Part shown: piece after piece, positions 1-9,888 of the stretch
How the letters are laid out: the number at the start of each line of letters is the position of its first letter
Position numbering within the stretch: the first letter of the stretch is position 1
NCBI RefSeq assembly: GCF_002162135.1
Contig: NZ_CP021382.1
Span: forward strand, 2,050,001-2,114,000
Source of the DNA: Cellvibrio sp. PSBB006
GTDB lineage: Bacteria; Pseudomonadota; Gammaproteobacteria; Pseudomonadales; Cellvibrionaceae
Length of the DNA: 64,000 nt
Reading direction: 5' to 3'
Translations under genes and position numbers: made by a program
The notes under the pieces: model-generated
The model's database searches: none
Told to the model about the DNA's origin: nothing
The model's input: only the letters and a program-made list of their open reading frames with translations

Positions 1-1277
1 CACCGAAATTCGTCCGTAATACTCCGTTGAATCAATCCCATTCCGGCTTCACATCCACACTGGGTGTATCCCTGAGACTAAGGGACCTGGTGAACTCAAC
101 ACTTAATCCAATACCCCTGGTGCTTGCTGCATCTGCTGCAGAAACATCAACGACTAAAGAAGAGCCTGATTGGCAAGAGTTTACTGTTAAGAGCGGCGAT
201 AGCCTGTCAATTATTTTCCAGCGTGCAGGGCTGAATGACCGCGATATCTATGAATTGTTTAACCAGAGTGCAGAAGCAAAAGAGCTGCGCCGTATTGTTC
301 CCGGACAAACCATTGCATTCCAATTAAACGACAGTGGGAAGCTGCAACAGCTGCAATACGTAAAAGATAGGCTTAACAGCCTTAACTTTACACGCAGCGA
401 TGACGGCTTTATTTCCAAAAAGATCGAAAGACAACCTGACATCCAGATTGCTTTTCGCCAAGCGACCATCAATAGCTCTTTATTTATGGCAGGCAAAGAC
501 GCTGGAATGGCCAGCAATTTAATCATGGAACTCGCCAATATCTTTGCCTGGGATATCGATTTTGCTCTGGATATTCATCGCGGCGATCAATTCCGAGTCA
601 TGTATGAAGAGCGATATCTCGACGGCAAAAAAATTGGCACCGGTGCAATTCTGGCTGCTGAGTTCACCAACCAGGGCAAAACATTTCAATCCGTTCGCTA
701 CACCAATGCAGAGGGTGCATCACACTATTACACTCCCAACGGAGAGAGCATGCGCAAAGAGTTTTTGCGCATGCCCGTCGATTTTGCTCGCATCAGTTCA
801 CACTTTAACCTGAATCGCAAACATCCTATCCTGCATACGATACGAGCCCACAAGGGTACAGATTATGCTGCGGCACGGGGCACTCCAATCAAGGCTTCCG
901 GTGATGGCAAGGTGATATTTGCCGGGCGCAAGGGCGGATACGGCAATACCGTCATTTTGCAGCATGGCCAGGCATATCAAACTCTTTATGCGCATATGCA
1001 CAATTTTGGCAAAGGCGTTAGGGTGGGCACACGGGTTCGCCAGGGGCAAATCATTGGTTATGTAGGCACCACCGGTTTATCTACTGGCCCTCACCTTCAT
1101 TATGAATTTTATGTAAATGGCGTGGTGCGTAATCCCATGACGGTAGAGCTACCCAAAGCACGCTCCATCGCCTCAGCGGAAAAGGCCAATTTTCTGGCTC
1201 AAACTCAGCCTGTGGTCGCCCAACTGGAAGCCTTCAAAGGCTCATCCCGCCTCGCCCTGGCGAGTGACGACGACTAA
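1..1277 (+). CDS. M23 family metallopeptidase with LysM/OapA-like domain (5' truncated)
   Basis: Predicted periplasmic zinc peptidase acting on peptidoglycan cross-links (MepM/OapA type). The reading frame is open to the left window edge (first full codon at base 3). The TTG at 27 is therefore probably internal, and the N-terminal membrane anchor lies outside the window. A LysM/OapA-like segment (VKSGDSLSIIFQRAGL) lies about 50 residues after base 27. The C-terminal M23 domain has the metal-binding signatures HKGTDYAAARGTPI and HLHYEF. AnmK follows after 6 bases, so both are likely co-transcribed and act in cell-wall turnover and recycling. The same gene order (peptidase, anmK, then convergent erpA, bactofilin, DUF6776, argC) occurs in Pseudomonas, where tyrS lies upstream. 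Family assignment is firm; the exact cleavage specificity is inferred. Confidence 0.9.
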   Translation, partial: PKFVRNTPLNQSHSGFTSTLGVSLRLRDLVNSTLNPIPLVLAASAAETSTTKEEPDWQEFTVKSGDSLSIIFQRAGLNDRDIYELFNQSAEAKELRRIVPGQTIAFQLNDSGKLQQLQYVKDRLNSLNFTRSDDGFISKKIERQPDIQIAFRQATINSSLFMAGKDAGMASNLIMELANIFAWDIDFALDIHRGDQFRVMYEERYLDGKKIGTGAILAAEFTNQGKTFQSVRYTNAEGASHYYTPNGESMRKEFLRMPVDFARISSHFNLNRKHPILHTIRAHKGTDYAAARGTPIKASGDGKVIFAGRKGGYGNTVILQHGQAYQTLYAHMHNFGKGVRVGTRVRQGQIIGYVGTTGLSTGPHLHYEFYVNGVVRNPMTVELPKARSIASAEKANFLAQTQPVVAQLEAFKGSSRLALASDDD

Positions 1278-1283
1278 CTCGCC

Positions 1284-2399
1284 ATGCCGGCCGATATTTA
1301 CCTCGGTTTGATGTCCGGCACCAGCGCGGATGGCATCGATGCAGTTGCCGTAGATTTTTCCAGCCCAAAACCCCGTGTGTTGGGCTCTCACAGCAGAACA
1401 CTTCCAGCCGAAATCAGAACAACGATACACAAGCTCGCCATGCCCAGTGACAATGAGATAGATCTCCTTGGTCAACTTGACGTGCAAATGGGGGAGCTTT
1501 TTGCCGCTACCATTATCGAACTCATCAGAAAAAATGGCTTAAGCATACAGACCATAGCCGCCATTGGTAGTCATGGCCAAACGTTGCGCCACCGCCCGCC
1601 AGGTTCGCTAACCCACCCTTTTACGCTACAAATTGGTGATCCCAATATTATTGCCGACCGAACTGGCATAACGACCGTGGCAGATTTCCGCCGGCGCGAC
1701 ATGGCCGCTGGAGGACAAGGTGCACCACTAGTCCCTGCATTTCACAAGGCAGCGTTTCAGTCGGCCGAGGCCAATCGTGTCGTCGTCAACATCGGGGGCA
1801 TCGCAAATATCACGTGGCTACCAATAGCCAATGAATCTTCGGGATTCGATACCGGCCCCGGAAATGTCCTAATGGACGCGTGGGTATCGCGTCACCTTGG
1901 TAAAACCTATGACGAGGCCGGTGTTTGGGCTGCTTCTGGCTCCGCGAACAAAGCGCTTCTGGAAGATCTTCTACAGCATCCCTTCCTCGCTCTACTTCCC
2001 CCCAAAAGTACCGGAAGGGAAGATTTCAACCCCACCTGGCTTGATATATGCCTGCAAAAATACAGGGATCTCGCCCCAGAAGATATCCAGGCCACACTGC
2101 TGGCTTTTACCGCAAAAACAATCACAGACCAGATTAAAAGGCTGTCCAAGGAAACCAACACAGAAGTGTACCTTTGTGGGGGCGGAGCCTATAACGACAC
2201 GTTGCGCCAGGCAATTCAAGCGTTGTTACCTGCCTGCCCGGTCACAACAACTGCACAATTGGGTATCGCACCCGAATGGATAGAGGCTACAGCATTTGCT
2301 TGGCTAGCCAAACAAACCCTGAATAGGCAGACCGGTAATTTATGTGCAGTCACCGGGGCCAACGCACCGGTGATTCTCGGGGGTGTTTACTACGCGTGA
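1284..2399 (+). CDS. anmK: Anhydro-N-acetylmuramic acid kinase
   Basis: Cytoplasmic kinase of the ASKHA fold that hydrolyses and phosphorylates 1,6-anhydro-MurNAc to MurNAc-6-phosphate during peptidoglycan recycling. The 371-residue length matches the family. The N-terminal nucleotide-binding motif GLMSGTSADGIDAV is clear, followed by GDPNIIADRTGITTVADFRRRD and the phosphate-binding FDTGPGNVLMDAW. A second glycine-rich ATP motif (YLCGGGAYND) lies near residue 295. It starts 6 bases after the M23 peptidase stop, so an operon for wall degradation followed by salvage is likely. It converges on erpA with only 5 bases between the stop codons, leaving no room for a separate terminator between the two genes. 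Confidence 0.96.
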   Translation: MPADIYLGLMSGTSADGIDAVAVDFSSPKPRVLGSHSRTLPAEIRTTIHKLAMPSDNEIDLLGQLDVQMGELFAATIIELIRKNGLSIQTIAAIGSHGQTLRHRPPGSLTHPFTLQIGDPNIIADRTGITTVADFRRRDMAAGGQGAPLVPAFHKAAFQSAEANRVVVNIGGIANITWLPIANESSGFDTGPGNVLMDAWVSRHLGKTYDEAGVWAASGSANKALLEDLLQHPFLALLPPKSTGREDFNPTWLDICLQKYRDLAPEDIQATLLAFTAKTITDQIKRLSKETNTEVYLCGGGAYNDTLRQAIQALLPACPVTTTAQLGIAPEWIEATAFAWLAKQTLNRQTGNLCAVTGANAPVILGGVYYA

Positions 2400-2404
2400 T
2401 GGCA

Positions 2405-2758
2405 TTAGATAGAAAAGGATGAACCACAACCACAGGTGCTGGATGCATTAGGGTTTTGAATGACGAACTTGGAGCCTTGCAGACCTTCTTCATAATCCAC
2501 TTTGGCACCGGCGAGATAAGGATAACTCAGCGCATCAACCAGAACTTGTATGCCGTCGTGCTCTACAACAGAGTCATCTTCAGCAACCAGTTCATCAAAG
2601 GTAAAACCATACTGAAAACCGGAGCAACCACCACCCGTTACGTAAACACGTAATTTAAGGTCATTGTTGCCCTCTTCCTCAATCAAGCTTTTGACTTTGG
2701 CTACCGCGCTATCACTAACCAACACGGCTTGAGGGGTAAAAATTTCAGCGCCAGACAT
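2405..2758 (-). CDS. erpA: Iron-sulfur cluster insertion protein ErpA
   Basis: A-type carrier that delivers Fe-S clusters to apoproteins such as those of isoprenoid synthesis and respiration. At 117 residues it has the family length. It carries the three conserved cysteines: one in [11 protein letters not shown] and two in the C-terminal [11 protein letters not shown]. The ATG start follows a CGGAG Shine-Dalgarno sequence 5 bases upstream. The gene is transcribed away from the bactofilin and DUF6776 genes on the same strand, with 87 bases or more between genes, so loose co-transcription is possible. Its position between anmK and bactofilin is the same as in Pseudomonas. Confidence 0.96.
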   Translation of the reverse strand: MSGAEIFTPQAVLVSDSAVAKVKSLIEEEGNNDLKLRVYVTGGGCSGFQYGFTFDELVAEDDSVVEHDGIQVLVDALSYPYLAGAKVDYEEGLQGSKFVIQNPNASSTCGCGSSFSI

Positions 2759-2845
2759 GATAACTCCGATGAACTATTCAGTACCTCCGGGCGGAGGGAA
2801 AAATATTATCCCTTTACCCAACTAAAACAGTCAACTATTTACACT

Positions 2846-3280
2846 TTATTGACCGGATGTCTTGAGAAAATTGGTGGGGGAGTCTGGTGTGGAACTGATG
2901 GCACCAGAGCTGGAGGGTTTTGTTGGCGCAGATGTCTCAGCGGTACCGTTAAAGATCAAATTACCGTTAACTTGCGATCCTTTGACCATCTCGATCAACT
3001 GATAATGAATTGAACCCTCGACAATTGCTTTAGCCGCCAGCTCAATATGCTTGGAAGAATGGATATCCCCTACAACCTTGCCGTTAATAACAGCGACCGG
3101 AGCGCGAATATCGCCTTCAACCAGACCTGATTCCGCAACCACCAGTTTGGCGTCTTTATCGCCTTCAGCGATCACGTTGCCGCAAATTTTGCCTTCAATC
3201 TGCAAATCACCGCTGAAATGTAAATCGCCAACGATCTTCGCAGCTCGCGAAATCAGGGTGTGATTATTAGAAAAAGCCAT
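2846..3280 (-). CDS. Bactofilin (polymer-forming cytoskeletal protein)
   Basis: Bactofilins form cytoplasmic filaments of a right-handed beta-helix and often scaffold cell-wall enzymes. The core (ISRAAKIVGDLHFSGDLQIE, then repeated short valine/glycine-rich strands through about residue 105) has the typical helical periodicity. The C-terminus is a Ser/Thr/Pro-rich disordered tail. The longest frame begins at 3301. The ATG at 3280 (MAFSNNHT) is preferred because GGAAAG lies just upstream of it and family members start this close to the bactofilin core. It lies next to peptidoglycan genes, which fits a wall-linked role. The specific cellular role is not shown by the sequence. Confidence 0.9.
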   Translation of the reverse strand: MAFSNNHTLISRAAKIVGDLHFSGDLQIEGKICGNVIAEGDKDAKLVVAESGLVEGDIRAPVAVINGKVVGDIHSSKHIELAAKAIVEGSIHYQLIEMVKGSQVNGNLIFNGTAETSAPTKPSSSGAISSTPDSPTNFLKTSGQ

Positions 3281-3395
3281 AGTCTTCTTTCCGCCCCACA
3301 TAACTTGTTTCTCAAGAATAATAAAAAGATTGAAGCGCGTAAGCGTAGCCCATTTGGGATAAAGAATCGCGGAACAGCCAGCAAATATTCGTATC

Positions 3396-4157
3396 TCAGA
3401 GCTCGGAAACCTGCCACTCCAGCTCGTTTTCGACGGTGGCCGGATGCTTTTTGTTCGTAGATTTCACCAAAAGCTGGATCTTTTCCGGCTTGAATCCACC
3501 CGGAAGCACCAGGTCACCTTCTATATTCTGGAAATATTTGAAACTGAGCGCAATTTGCTCCGCTGTAAACTGATCGGACAGCTCGTGTAGCGAGATACTA
3601 CGGGGCTTATCCTCACCCTCTAGCGTCTGCACACCTGACACCTTAATATTCAAATTCCCCTGAAAGGGATCATCCATCGCAGCCAACTTCTGGAGAACCA
3701 GTTTGTAGTGGTAAGCACCCGTCTGGTCGGCCTGGGTGACATGAAAGACACCAATACTGATACCTTGAGGGTTCGCGTTACGGCCTGAGGACATCATGCT
3801 ACGGTAAACCGTTATATCACGCTCTAACGCCGCAATCTGGACAGTTTGTTGCATCAATTGGCGATGAATATCTTTATTCGCTTGCTGGTCAATATCAGCA
3901 TTCAGCTTCAAGTTGGCAACCTGCTGGCGCAACTCTTCAGCTTCTTTGGTCAGGGTTTGAATCTTTTGCTGCTGTTGATCGCGTGCGCCACCCGGTAACG
4001 ATAATTGTTGTGCACCGTGATCATAGCCAATCAGGTAGCAGGAAACCGCCACACCCGCGAGAATGAAAAAACCAAGGACATAATTAAATATCAGGCGCAT
4101 GGGGCGATAGGGCATCACCCGCATGCGATATTGAGCACTACCTTTTACTACCGCCAT
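3396..4157 (-). CDS. DUF6776 family inner-membrane coiled-coil protein
   Basis: Function unknown. The 253-residue protein has a short basic N-terminus, one membrane segment at about residues 23-44 (FNYVLGFFILAGVAVSCYLI), and a Gln/Lys-rich coiled coil at about residues 55-120. A periplasmic domain of about 130 residues follows (from SIGVFHVTQADQTGAYHYKL onward). A homologue holds the same place, between argC and the bactofilin gene, in Pseudomonas; that conservation is the main support for a real gene with a shared role. A bactofilin partner or membrane anchor is a reasonable guess only. The stop lies about 115 bases before the bactofilin start. Confidence 0.8.
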   Translation of the reverse strand: MAVVKGSAQYRMRVMPYRPMRLIFNYVLGFFILAGVAVSCYLIGYDHGAQQLSLPGGARDQQQQKIQTLTKEAEELRQQVANLKLNADIDQQANKDIHRQLMQQTVQIAALERDITVYRSMMSSGRNANPQGISIGVFHVTQADQTGAYHYKLVLQKLAAMDDPFQGNLNIKVSGVQTLEGEDKPRSISLHELSDQFTAEQIALSFKYFQNIEGDLVLPGGFKPEKIQLLVKSTNKKHPATVENELEWQVSEL

Positions 4158-4237
4158 CGTCTGTTCAGCCTTTTATAGTGAATACGCGTATTAACATGGC
4201 TAGCGCACGCACTACCAAAAACGCACTGCGACTTTGA

Positions 4238-5284
4238 TTACGGCAGCAAAGCTACCACATCCAAACCTGCTCTTTCATCGAAGCCAAACATGATGTTCAT
4301 ATTTTGAACCGCTTGACCGGATGCGCCTTTCGTCAGGTTATCAATAACCGACAATACAACCACTGTATCGCGATCCTGTGGTCGGAAAACCGAAATGCGG
4401 CACAGATTTGAACCTTTTACCGTTCGGGTTTGCGGCATTTCACCCGCCGGCAAAACATCGACAAAAGGTTCGTTGGCGTAACGCTGCTCGTAGAGAGACT
4501 GCAAATCTGGCGTCTGGTTCCCCTTCAGCAGAGTGGCATACAGGGTTGCATGGATGCCACGAATGATGGGCAGCAGATGAGGGACAAACGTTAATTGCGC
4601 GGAGGCCACGCCGGCCGGTTGCACATCACGTAAACCTTGTTCAATTTCAGGTAAGTGACGATGCCCGGCCACACCGTAAGCCTTAAAGCTGTCAGTAATC
4701 TCCGTCAACAAATTATCGACTTTTGCCTGACGACCGGCACCACTGGCACCGCTCGCAGCGTTGGAAATCAATCTGGTCGGATCAACAAGGTTGTTCTCAA
4801 TCAGCGGCAAAAAACCCAATTGGGTTGCTGTCGGGTAACAACCGGGACAAGCGATCAGCTTGGCTGAGCGAATAGCCTCACGGTTGGTTTCTGGCAAACC
4901 ATAAACCGCGTGAGCAACCAGATCCGGACAGCCGTGTTTCTGGTTGTACCAACGCTCCCACAGCGCCGTGTCACGAATCCGAAAATCGGCAGAGAGGTCG
5001 ATGATACGGGCATTGGTCTTCATCAATGAAGGCATAAGGTTTTGCGCTACACCGTGGGGCGTAGCGAAAAAAACCACATCCAGTTCACCGAGAATATCCA
5101 CGTCAGGCTCGCTGAAAGCCAGGTCAGTATGACCGCGCAAGCTGGGGTACATATCCGCCACTTTAATGCCGGCTTCGGCGCGGGAGGTGATCACCGTAAC
5201 TTCTACCTGCGGATGCTTGACCAGCAAACGCAATAATTCAACACCGGTATACCCTGTGCCACCAACGATACCTGCTTTAATCAC
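4238..5284 (-). CDS. argC: N-acetyl-gamma-glutamyl-phosphate reductase
   Basis: NADPH-dependent reductase for the third step of arginine synthesis, converting N-acetylglutamyl-5-phosphate to the semialdehyde in the cytoplasm. The Rossmann motif [17 protein letters not shown] lies at the N-terminus and the catalytic cysteine sits in ACPGCYPT. The open frame extends to 5317. The GTG at 5284 is chosen because AAGGGG lies 6 bases upstream and the protein then begins M-I-K-A-G like homologues. This places the active cysteine at residue 149, the usual family number. Length is 348 residues. It is divergent from the ClC gene across about 160 bases. Confidence 0.95.
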   Translation of the reverse strand: MIKAGIVGGTGYTGVELLRLLVKHPQVEVTVITSRAEAGIKVADMYPSLRGHTDLAFSEPDVDILGELDVVFFATPHGVAQNLMPSLMKTNARIIDLSADFRIRDTALWERWYNQKHGCPDLVAHAVYGLPETNREAIRSAKLIACPGCYPTATQLGFLPLIENNLVDPTRLISNAASGASGAGRQAKVDNLLTEITDSFKAYGVAGHRHLPEIEQGLRDVQPAGVASAQLTFVPHLLPIIRGIHATLYATLLKGNQTPDLQSLYEQRYANEPFVDVLPAGEMPQTRTVKGSNLCRISVFRPQDRDTVVVLSVIDNLTKGASGQAVQNMNIMFGFDERAGLDVVALLP

Positions 5285-5446
5285 ATGTAACCCCTTCATT
5301 TGCTTAACTCTTGTCATCTAGGCTATTGTGCCCGGCATTGATCGAGGGCCTATGATAAAAGCCTTGTCGATAAATCGAAAGTATTGAATGCAAGGGCTTA
5401 ACATACGCGCAAAACGCTGAACCCTCGCCCCCTGTCGGGAGTCCTC

Positions 5447-7264
5447 ATGGTCCTTTTCACGAAAGCCTCGCAGATCACCCACGCCCGACTCCAGGTGCTG
5501 CGTTCCCGCCTATCACTGAAAGCAGAAAACCTGCGTGATCAACTGGCTCATATCGATGCCCTGCCCCAGTTAACCTTGCTGGGCTTAATCACCGGTATCC
5601 TTGCGGGTCTGATTATTGTGTTGTTCCGTTGGGTCATCGACATCCCCCTGGGCCTTTCGCTCCCTGATCACGGAGAAAATTTTGAAGCGCTGTCCAGTAG
5701 CTCGCGCTTTCTGTTACCGGTGATTGGCGGACTATTGTTAGGCCTGATTCTGCAAAAGGTTAATAAGCTGTATCACCCGGCCGGGATTGGCCATGTGCTT
5801 GACCGGATTCAAAACCATCAAGGGCGCATGCCCCTGGGAAATTTCATTAATCAGTTTGGTGGCGGTGCCCTGTGTTTGCTGGCTGGGCAATCGGTCGGCC
5901 GTGAAGGCCCGGCAGTGCATCTCGGTGCTGGCTGCGGCAGTTTGTTGGGGCAGTGGCTGCGCTTACCGAACAACAGTCTGCGTCCCTTGGCCGGTTGCGG
6001 AGTAGCAGCAGCAATTGCTGCATCCTTTAATACTCCCATGGCCGGCGTGATCTTTGCCATGGAAGTGGTCATGATGGAATACAGCATCGCCGGGTTTATC
6101 CCAGTCATCCTGGCCGCAGTTGCCGGCACTACCATCACCCATCTGGTATTCGGGCCCGACATTACCTTTATTACACCGCAAACTGTGATGGGCAATATCT
6201 TTGAGTTGCCGTTTATGGCTTTTACTGGCTTGGTTGTCGCGGTATTTGCTGCCGCTTTTATCCGGCTTCAGGCACTGTGCTGCAAGCAATCATTGGAGCG
6301 CCCCATCTGGCTGCGTTTTCTATTTGCCGGTGTCATTACCGGTCTGCTGGCACTTTGGTTTCCCCAAATAATGGGGGTAGGTTATGACACTATCTCGGCG
6401 TCCATTGCCGGTGACTTGGGACTCGGTTTGTTGATCGCCATCGTCATCGCCAAATTGATTGCTACCGGCGTAAGTCTCGGCGTTGGTATGCCCGGCGGTG
6501 TGGTCGGCCCTTGTCTGGTGATGGGAGCCACACTGGGCGGCGCGGTGGGTGTTATCGCGCATATTCTGATGCCCGGCTCCGCCAGTGACGTCGGTTTCTA
6601 TGTCATCCTCGGCATGGGCGCGATGATGGGTGCGGTATTAAATGCGCCCCTGGCAGCCATGATGGCGATCATGGAGTTGACTTACAATCCACACATCATC
6701 TTCCCGAGTATGCTGGTGGTTGTGGCTGCATGCCTCACAACTCGCTGGGTATTTCGTTGCGATGGCTTATTCCAGACACTATTGCGCATTCAGGGTAAAT
6801 ATCGCGAGCCCCTCAACCCCGAATTCGGCATGATTCATCAGATGCTCAGCCGCTCCGGCGTACGCGGTATGATGGATCGGCATTTTGTGCGTTCAGCGCG
6901 ACAACTGGATCAGCGGCATGCCCAAACATTGCTGCAGCATCATCCGCACTGGATTCTGATAGAGGACGAAATCATACTGCTGCACCCGGCGGACCTGGTT
7001 CACTACCTGGAGCAACATCCTTTGGATGAGCATAGCGAAGAATCCAGCCTATTGGATCTACTGGAGCTGCCTGCACGCCGCTTGCAGTTAGCCGCTGTGA
7101 GTATCGAGGCCAACCTTTACGAAGCCTTGCAAACCATGAATGCGGCACAGGCGGATGCGATTTATATTACCTCCGCCGATATTCATAGTGACGAGGTTAA
7201 AAGAGTCGATAAGATCAAAGGTATCGTCACGCGGGACAAACTGGAAAATTATTATCGAATCTGA
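5447..7264 (+). CDS. ClC-family chloride channel/transporter with C-terminal CBS-like region
   Basis: Integral membrane ClC protein, 605 residues, with about the first 430 forming the multi-helix transport core and the last 150 a cytoplasmic region resembling a degenerate CBS pair. The gating-glutamate motif is intact (SVGREGPAVHLG). The usual GSGIP selectivity motif is instead AGIGHV, and the later GxFxP motif reads PGGVVGP. The substrate (Cl- or another anion) and the mechanism (channel or H+ exchanger) therefore cannot be settled by eye. The ATG follows a GGGAG ribosome site. It is followed after 16 bases by hemJ, so the two may be co-transcribed. Confidence 0.88.
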   Translation: MVLFTKASQITHARLQVLRSRLSLKAENLRDQLAHIDALPQLTLLGLITGILAGLIIVLFRWVIDIPLGLSLPDHGENFEALSSSSRFLLPVIGGLLLGLILQKVNKLYHPAGIGHVLDRIQNHQGRMPLGNFINQFGGGALCLLAGQSVGREGPAVHLGAGCGSLLGQWLRLPNNSLRPLAGCGVAAAIAASFNTPMAGVIFAMEVVMMEYSIAGFIPVILAAVAGTTITHLVFGPDITFITPQTVMGNIFELPFMAFTGLVVAVFAAAFIRLQALCCKQSLERPIWLRFLFAGVITGLLALWFPQIMGVGYDTISASIAGDLGLGLLIAIVIAKLIATGVSLGVGMPGGVVGPCLVMGATLGGAVGVIAHILMPGSASDVGFYVILGMGAMMGAVLNAPLAAMMAIMELTYNPHIIFPSMLVVVAACLTTRWVFRCDGLFQTLLRIQGKYREPLNPEFGMIHQMLSRSGVRGMMDRHFVRSARQLDQRHAQTLLQHHPHWILIEDEIILLHPADLVHYLEQHPLDEHSEESSLLDLLELPARRLQLAAVSIEANLYEALQTMNAAQADAIYITSADIHSDEVKRVDKIKGIVTRDKLENYYRI

Positions 7265-7280
7265 TGGTGAGATTGCTTTC

Positions 7281-7703
7281 ATGCTCTGGATCAAAGCCTT
7301 TCATATTATTTCTGTTATCACCTGGTTTGCGGCACTGTTTTATCTGCCCCGATTATTCGTCTATCACACGATGAGTGAGGACCATGTCAGCCGCGAACGC
7401 TTCAAAATAATGGAGCGCAAACTCTATCGTGGCATTGCAACGCCCTCGATGATAGCAACCATTATCTTCGGCGCCTGGTTAAGTCATTTGAACTGGGCTT
7501 ACTACTCACAGTCCATCTGGTACTGGAGCAAACTGGCGATGGTCATTGTACTCGTGGGTTATCACCATGCTTGCCTGATTTATCTTAAACAATTACGTGA
7601 CGACCGCTGCCAACGCAGCCATGTCTTTTTTCGTTGGTTTAATGAATTTCCCGTTTTACTGTTGCTTGGCATTGTGATCCTGGTCGTTGTTAAACCGTTT
7701 TAA
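7281..7703 (+). CDS. hemJ: Protoporphyrinogen IX oxidase, HemJ type
   Basis: Small four-helix membrane protein (140 residues) that oxidises protoporphyrinogen IX to protoporphyrin IX in the last part of heme synthesis. The N-terminus MLWIKAFHIISVITWFAALF and the segment YWSKLAMVIVLVGYHH are typical of the family. They contain the conserved His8 and Lys84. A longer frame begins at 7140 but overlaps the ClC gene; the ATG at 7281 with GGTGAG upstream gives the family length. The position just before thiE and hemL supports the heme assignment. Confidence is high for the family and good for the function. Confidence 0.9.
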   Translation: MLWIKAFHIISVITWFAALFYLPRLFVYHTMSEDHVSRERFKIMERKLYRGIATPSMIATIIFGAWLSHLNWAYYSQSIWYWSKLAMVIVLVGYHHACLIYLKQLRDDRCQRSHVFFRWFNEFPVLLLLGIVILVVVKPF

Positions 7704-7726
7704 ACTCACTGTGAACATCAATCCTT

Positions 7727-8371
7727 GTGAATCATTTAATAGCTACACCGCTGTATGCGATTACCGATAGCCTGCTGATACCCGGCGAAGCACTTTTTGC
7801 CGGGGTAACCGCTGCCCTGGAGGGCGGTTGCCGTTTGATTCAGTACCGCGACAAATCCGGCAATAACGCTCAACGACTCGCCGATGCCGAAAAATTGCTG
7901 AACATCTGCCAAGGGTACGATGCGCAGTTGATCATTAACGATGATATGCAATTAGCCAAAGCTGTCGGTGCCCATGGTGTGCATCTCGGACAGGATGACG
8001 GCAGCCCGACTACGGCACGCGACTATCTGGGTGCGAATGCCGTCATTGGTGTGACTTGCCACGCGTCACTGCCCCTTGCACAGCGTGCGATAAAACAAGG
8101 GGCGAGTTATGTGGCCTTCGGCCGTTTCTTTCCGTCCAATACCAAACCTGACGCACCGCCCGCGCCTCTGTCGCTACTGACAGAGGCTCGTGATCTATGT
8201 AAACCGACGCCCATCGTCGCCATCGGTGGAATTACTTTGGAGAATGGTGCGAAGGTATTGGCAGCGGGAGCAAATATTCTGGCGGTCAGCCACAGTTTAT
8301 TTGCTGCTGCGGATATTAAACGACAAGCACGGGCGTTTATTCAGCTACAGGAAAAAGTGAATCAGAGATGA
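7727..8371 (+). CDS. thiE: Thiamine-phosphate synthase
   Basis: TIM-barrel enzyme joining HMP-pyrophosphate and thiazole phosphate to make thiamine phosphate. Diagnostic motifs are present in order: QYRDK for the diphosphate end, LIINDD, GAHGVHLGQDD, GVTCH, YVAFGRFFPSNTKP and PIVAIGGI. The 214-residue length is normal. The predicted start is a GTG at 7727 giving MNHLIATPLYAITD; the ribosome site is weak. It lies 23 bases after hemJ and 74 before hemL. The thiE-hemL pairing is the same as in Pseudomonas. Confidence 0.95.
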   Translation: MNHLIATPLYAITDSLLIPGEALFAGVTAALEGGCRLIQYRDKSGNNAQRLADAEKLLNICQGYDAQLIINDDMQLAKAVGAHGVHLGQDDGSPTTARDYLGANAVIGVTCHASLPLAQRAIKQGASYVAFGRFFPSNTKPDAPPAPLSLLTEARDLCKPTPIVAIGGITLENGAKVLAAGANILAVSHSLFAAADIKRQARAFIQLQEKVNQR

Positions 8372-8445
8372 CACATCGGTTGAGATGCTTGCACAAGATA
8401 ACCGTCAACCTTTTCATAAAATTATTATTGATTTAAGGATTTTCT

Positions 8446-9729
8446 ATGAGCCGCTCAGAAAGTTTATTTTTACAGGCGCAACAACATATTCCCGGCGGCG
8501 TAAACTCACCGGTCAGGGCATTCAAAGCGGTGGGCGGGACGCCGATTTTTTTTGAAAAAGCCCTGGGGGCTTATGTCTGGGATGCCGACAACAAACGCTA
8601 TATTGATTACGTCCAGTCCTGGGGCCCCATGGTGCTTGGTCATGCGCACCCCGATGTCATTAATGCTGTTATTGAAACCGCAAAATTTGGCTTAAGTTTC
8701 GGCGCGCCGACAGAACGCGAAACCACGTTGGCCGAAAAATTGTGCCGACTAATGCCCGGCATGGACATGGTGCGTTTCGTCAGCTCCGGCACCGAAGCGA
8801 CCATGAGTGCCATTCGCCTGGCGCGCGCGTTTACCGAACGCGACAAGATCATTAAATTTGAAGGTTGTTATCACGGCCACTCCGACTCCCTGCTAATCAA
8901 AGCGGGCTCTGGTGCGTTGACACTGGGTGTACCCAGTTCACCTGGCGTACCAGCCGTGCTGGCTGATCATACCATCACCCTGGATTACAACGACGCCCAA
9001 CAAGTGCGCGAATGTTTTGCTTCGCTGGGTGACAAAATCGCTTGTATCATTGTCGAGCCGGTAGTTGGCAACATGAACTGTGTGCCGCCGGTTCCCGGTT
9101 TTCTGGAAACCTTGCGCGATGTCTGCGATCAATATGGCAGTCTGTTAATTCTTGATGAAGTGATGACCGGTTTTCGTGTGAGCCACACTGGCGCCCAAGG
9201 TCATTACCAGATCAAAGCGGATATCACGACTTTGGGTAAGGTAATCGGCGGCGGTATGCCGGTGGGCGCTTTCGGTGGCCGGCGCGATGTGATGCAGATG
9301 ATTGCGCCCTCTGGCCCGGTTTATCAGGCGGGCACGCTCTCAGGAAATCCGGTTGCTATGGCCGCCGGCCTGAAGACACTCGAACTCCTGGAGAATCCTG
9401 CGATCTATCCGCAACTCAATGCACGAACCGAACAATTGGTGACGGGTTTGCAGCGATTGGCCGATGAAGCGGGTATTCCTTTCACTACCAATCATGTCGG
9501 CAGCATGTTTGGTTTTTTCTTCACCGAAGAAAAAAAGGTAACCAATTTCAAGCAGGTTATGGCCTGTAATATCCCGCGCTTCAACCAATTTTTTCACGGC
9601 ATGTTGAAACGCGGCATTTACCTGGCGCCGGCATCTTACGAAGCCGGTTTTATGTCAGCAGCCCATACGGAAGACGATATTCACACCACCTTGCAAGCGG
9701 CTAAAGAAACCTTTGCTGAACTGGTTTAA
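8446..9729 (+). CDS. hemL: Glutamate-1-semialdehyde 2,1-aminomutase
   Basis: PLP-dependent class III aminotransferase-fold enzyme that converts glutamate-1-semialdehyde to 5-aminolevulinate, the first committed heme precursor in the C5 pathway. It has 427 residues. The PLP lysine is Lys265 in [18 protein letters not shown]. The N-terminal [18 protein letters not shown] and the [15 protein letters not shown] segment are typical. An AAGGA ribosome site precedes the ATG. A strong hairpin directly after the stop (9739-9775) marks the end of the hemJ-thiE-hemL group. Confidence 0.97.
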   Translation: MSRSESLFLQAQQHIPGGVNSPVRAFKAVGGTPIFFEKALGAYVWDADNKRYIDYVQSWGPMVLGHAHPDVINAVIETAKFGLSFGAPTERETTLAEKLCRLMPGMDMVRFVSSGTEATMSAIRLARAFTERDKIIKFEGCYHGHSDSLLIKAGSGALTLGVPSSPGVPAVLADHTITLDYNDAQQVRECFASLGDKIACIIVEPVVGNMNCVPPVPGFLETLRDVCDQYGSLLILDEVMTGFRVSHTGAQGHYQIKADITTLGKVIGGGMPVGAFGGRRDVMQMIAPSGPVYQAGTLSGNPVAMAAGLKTLELLENPAIYPQLNARTEQLVTGLQRLADEAGIPFTTNHVGSMFGFFFTEEKKVTNFKQVMACNIPRFNQFFHGMLKRGIYLAPASYEAGFMSAAHTEDDIHTTLQAAKETFAELV

Positions 9730-9738
9730 TTGACAAAT

Positions 9739-9775
9739 GCCCAGCCCGAGTTAAATAGAGATATTCGGGCTGGGC
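9739..9775 (+). terminator. Hairpin terminator after hemL
   Basis: Eleven-base perfect inverted repeat (GCCCAGCCCGA and its complement) with a 15-base A/T-rich loop, starting 9 bases after the hemL stop. There is no long T-run, so termination may need more than the stem. The placement fits the end of the hem/thi transcript. Confidence 0.7.
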
Positions 9776-9888
9776 AGTAAGGTTTATGTAGCGGGGGAAA
9801 ATCATACACAAGGAGCTTGGGTAACCTACACTACTGTTAATAACACGATAAAACTAAACGCGATTGCCATCGGCTGAGAATAATAATT

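Noticed and set aside
7140..7280. Upstream extension of hemJ to 7140
   Set aside because: It would overlap the ClC gene by over 120 bases, and the extra residues have no family match; the ATG at 7281 gives the normal HemJ N-terminus.
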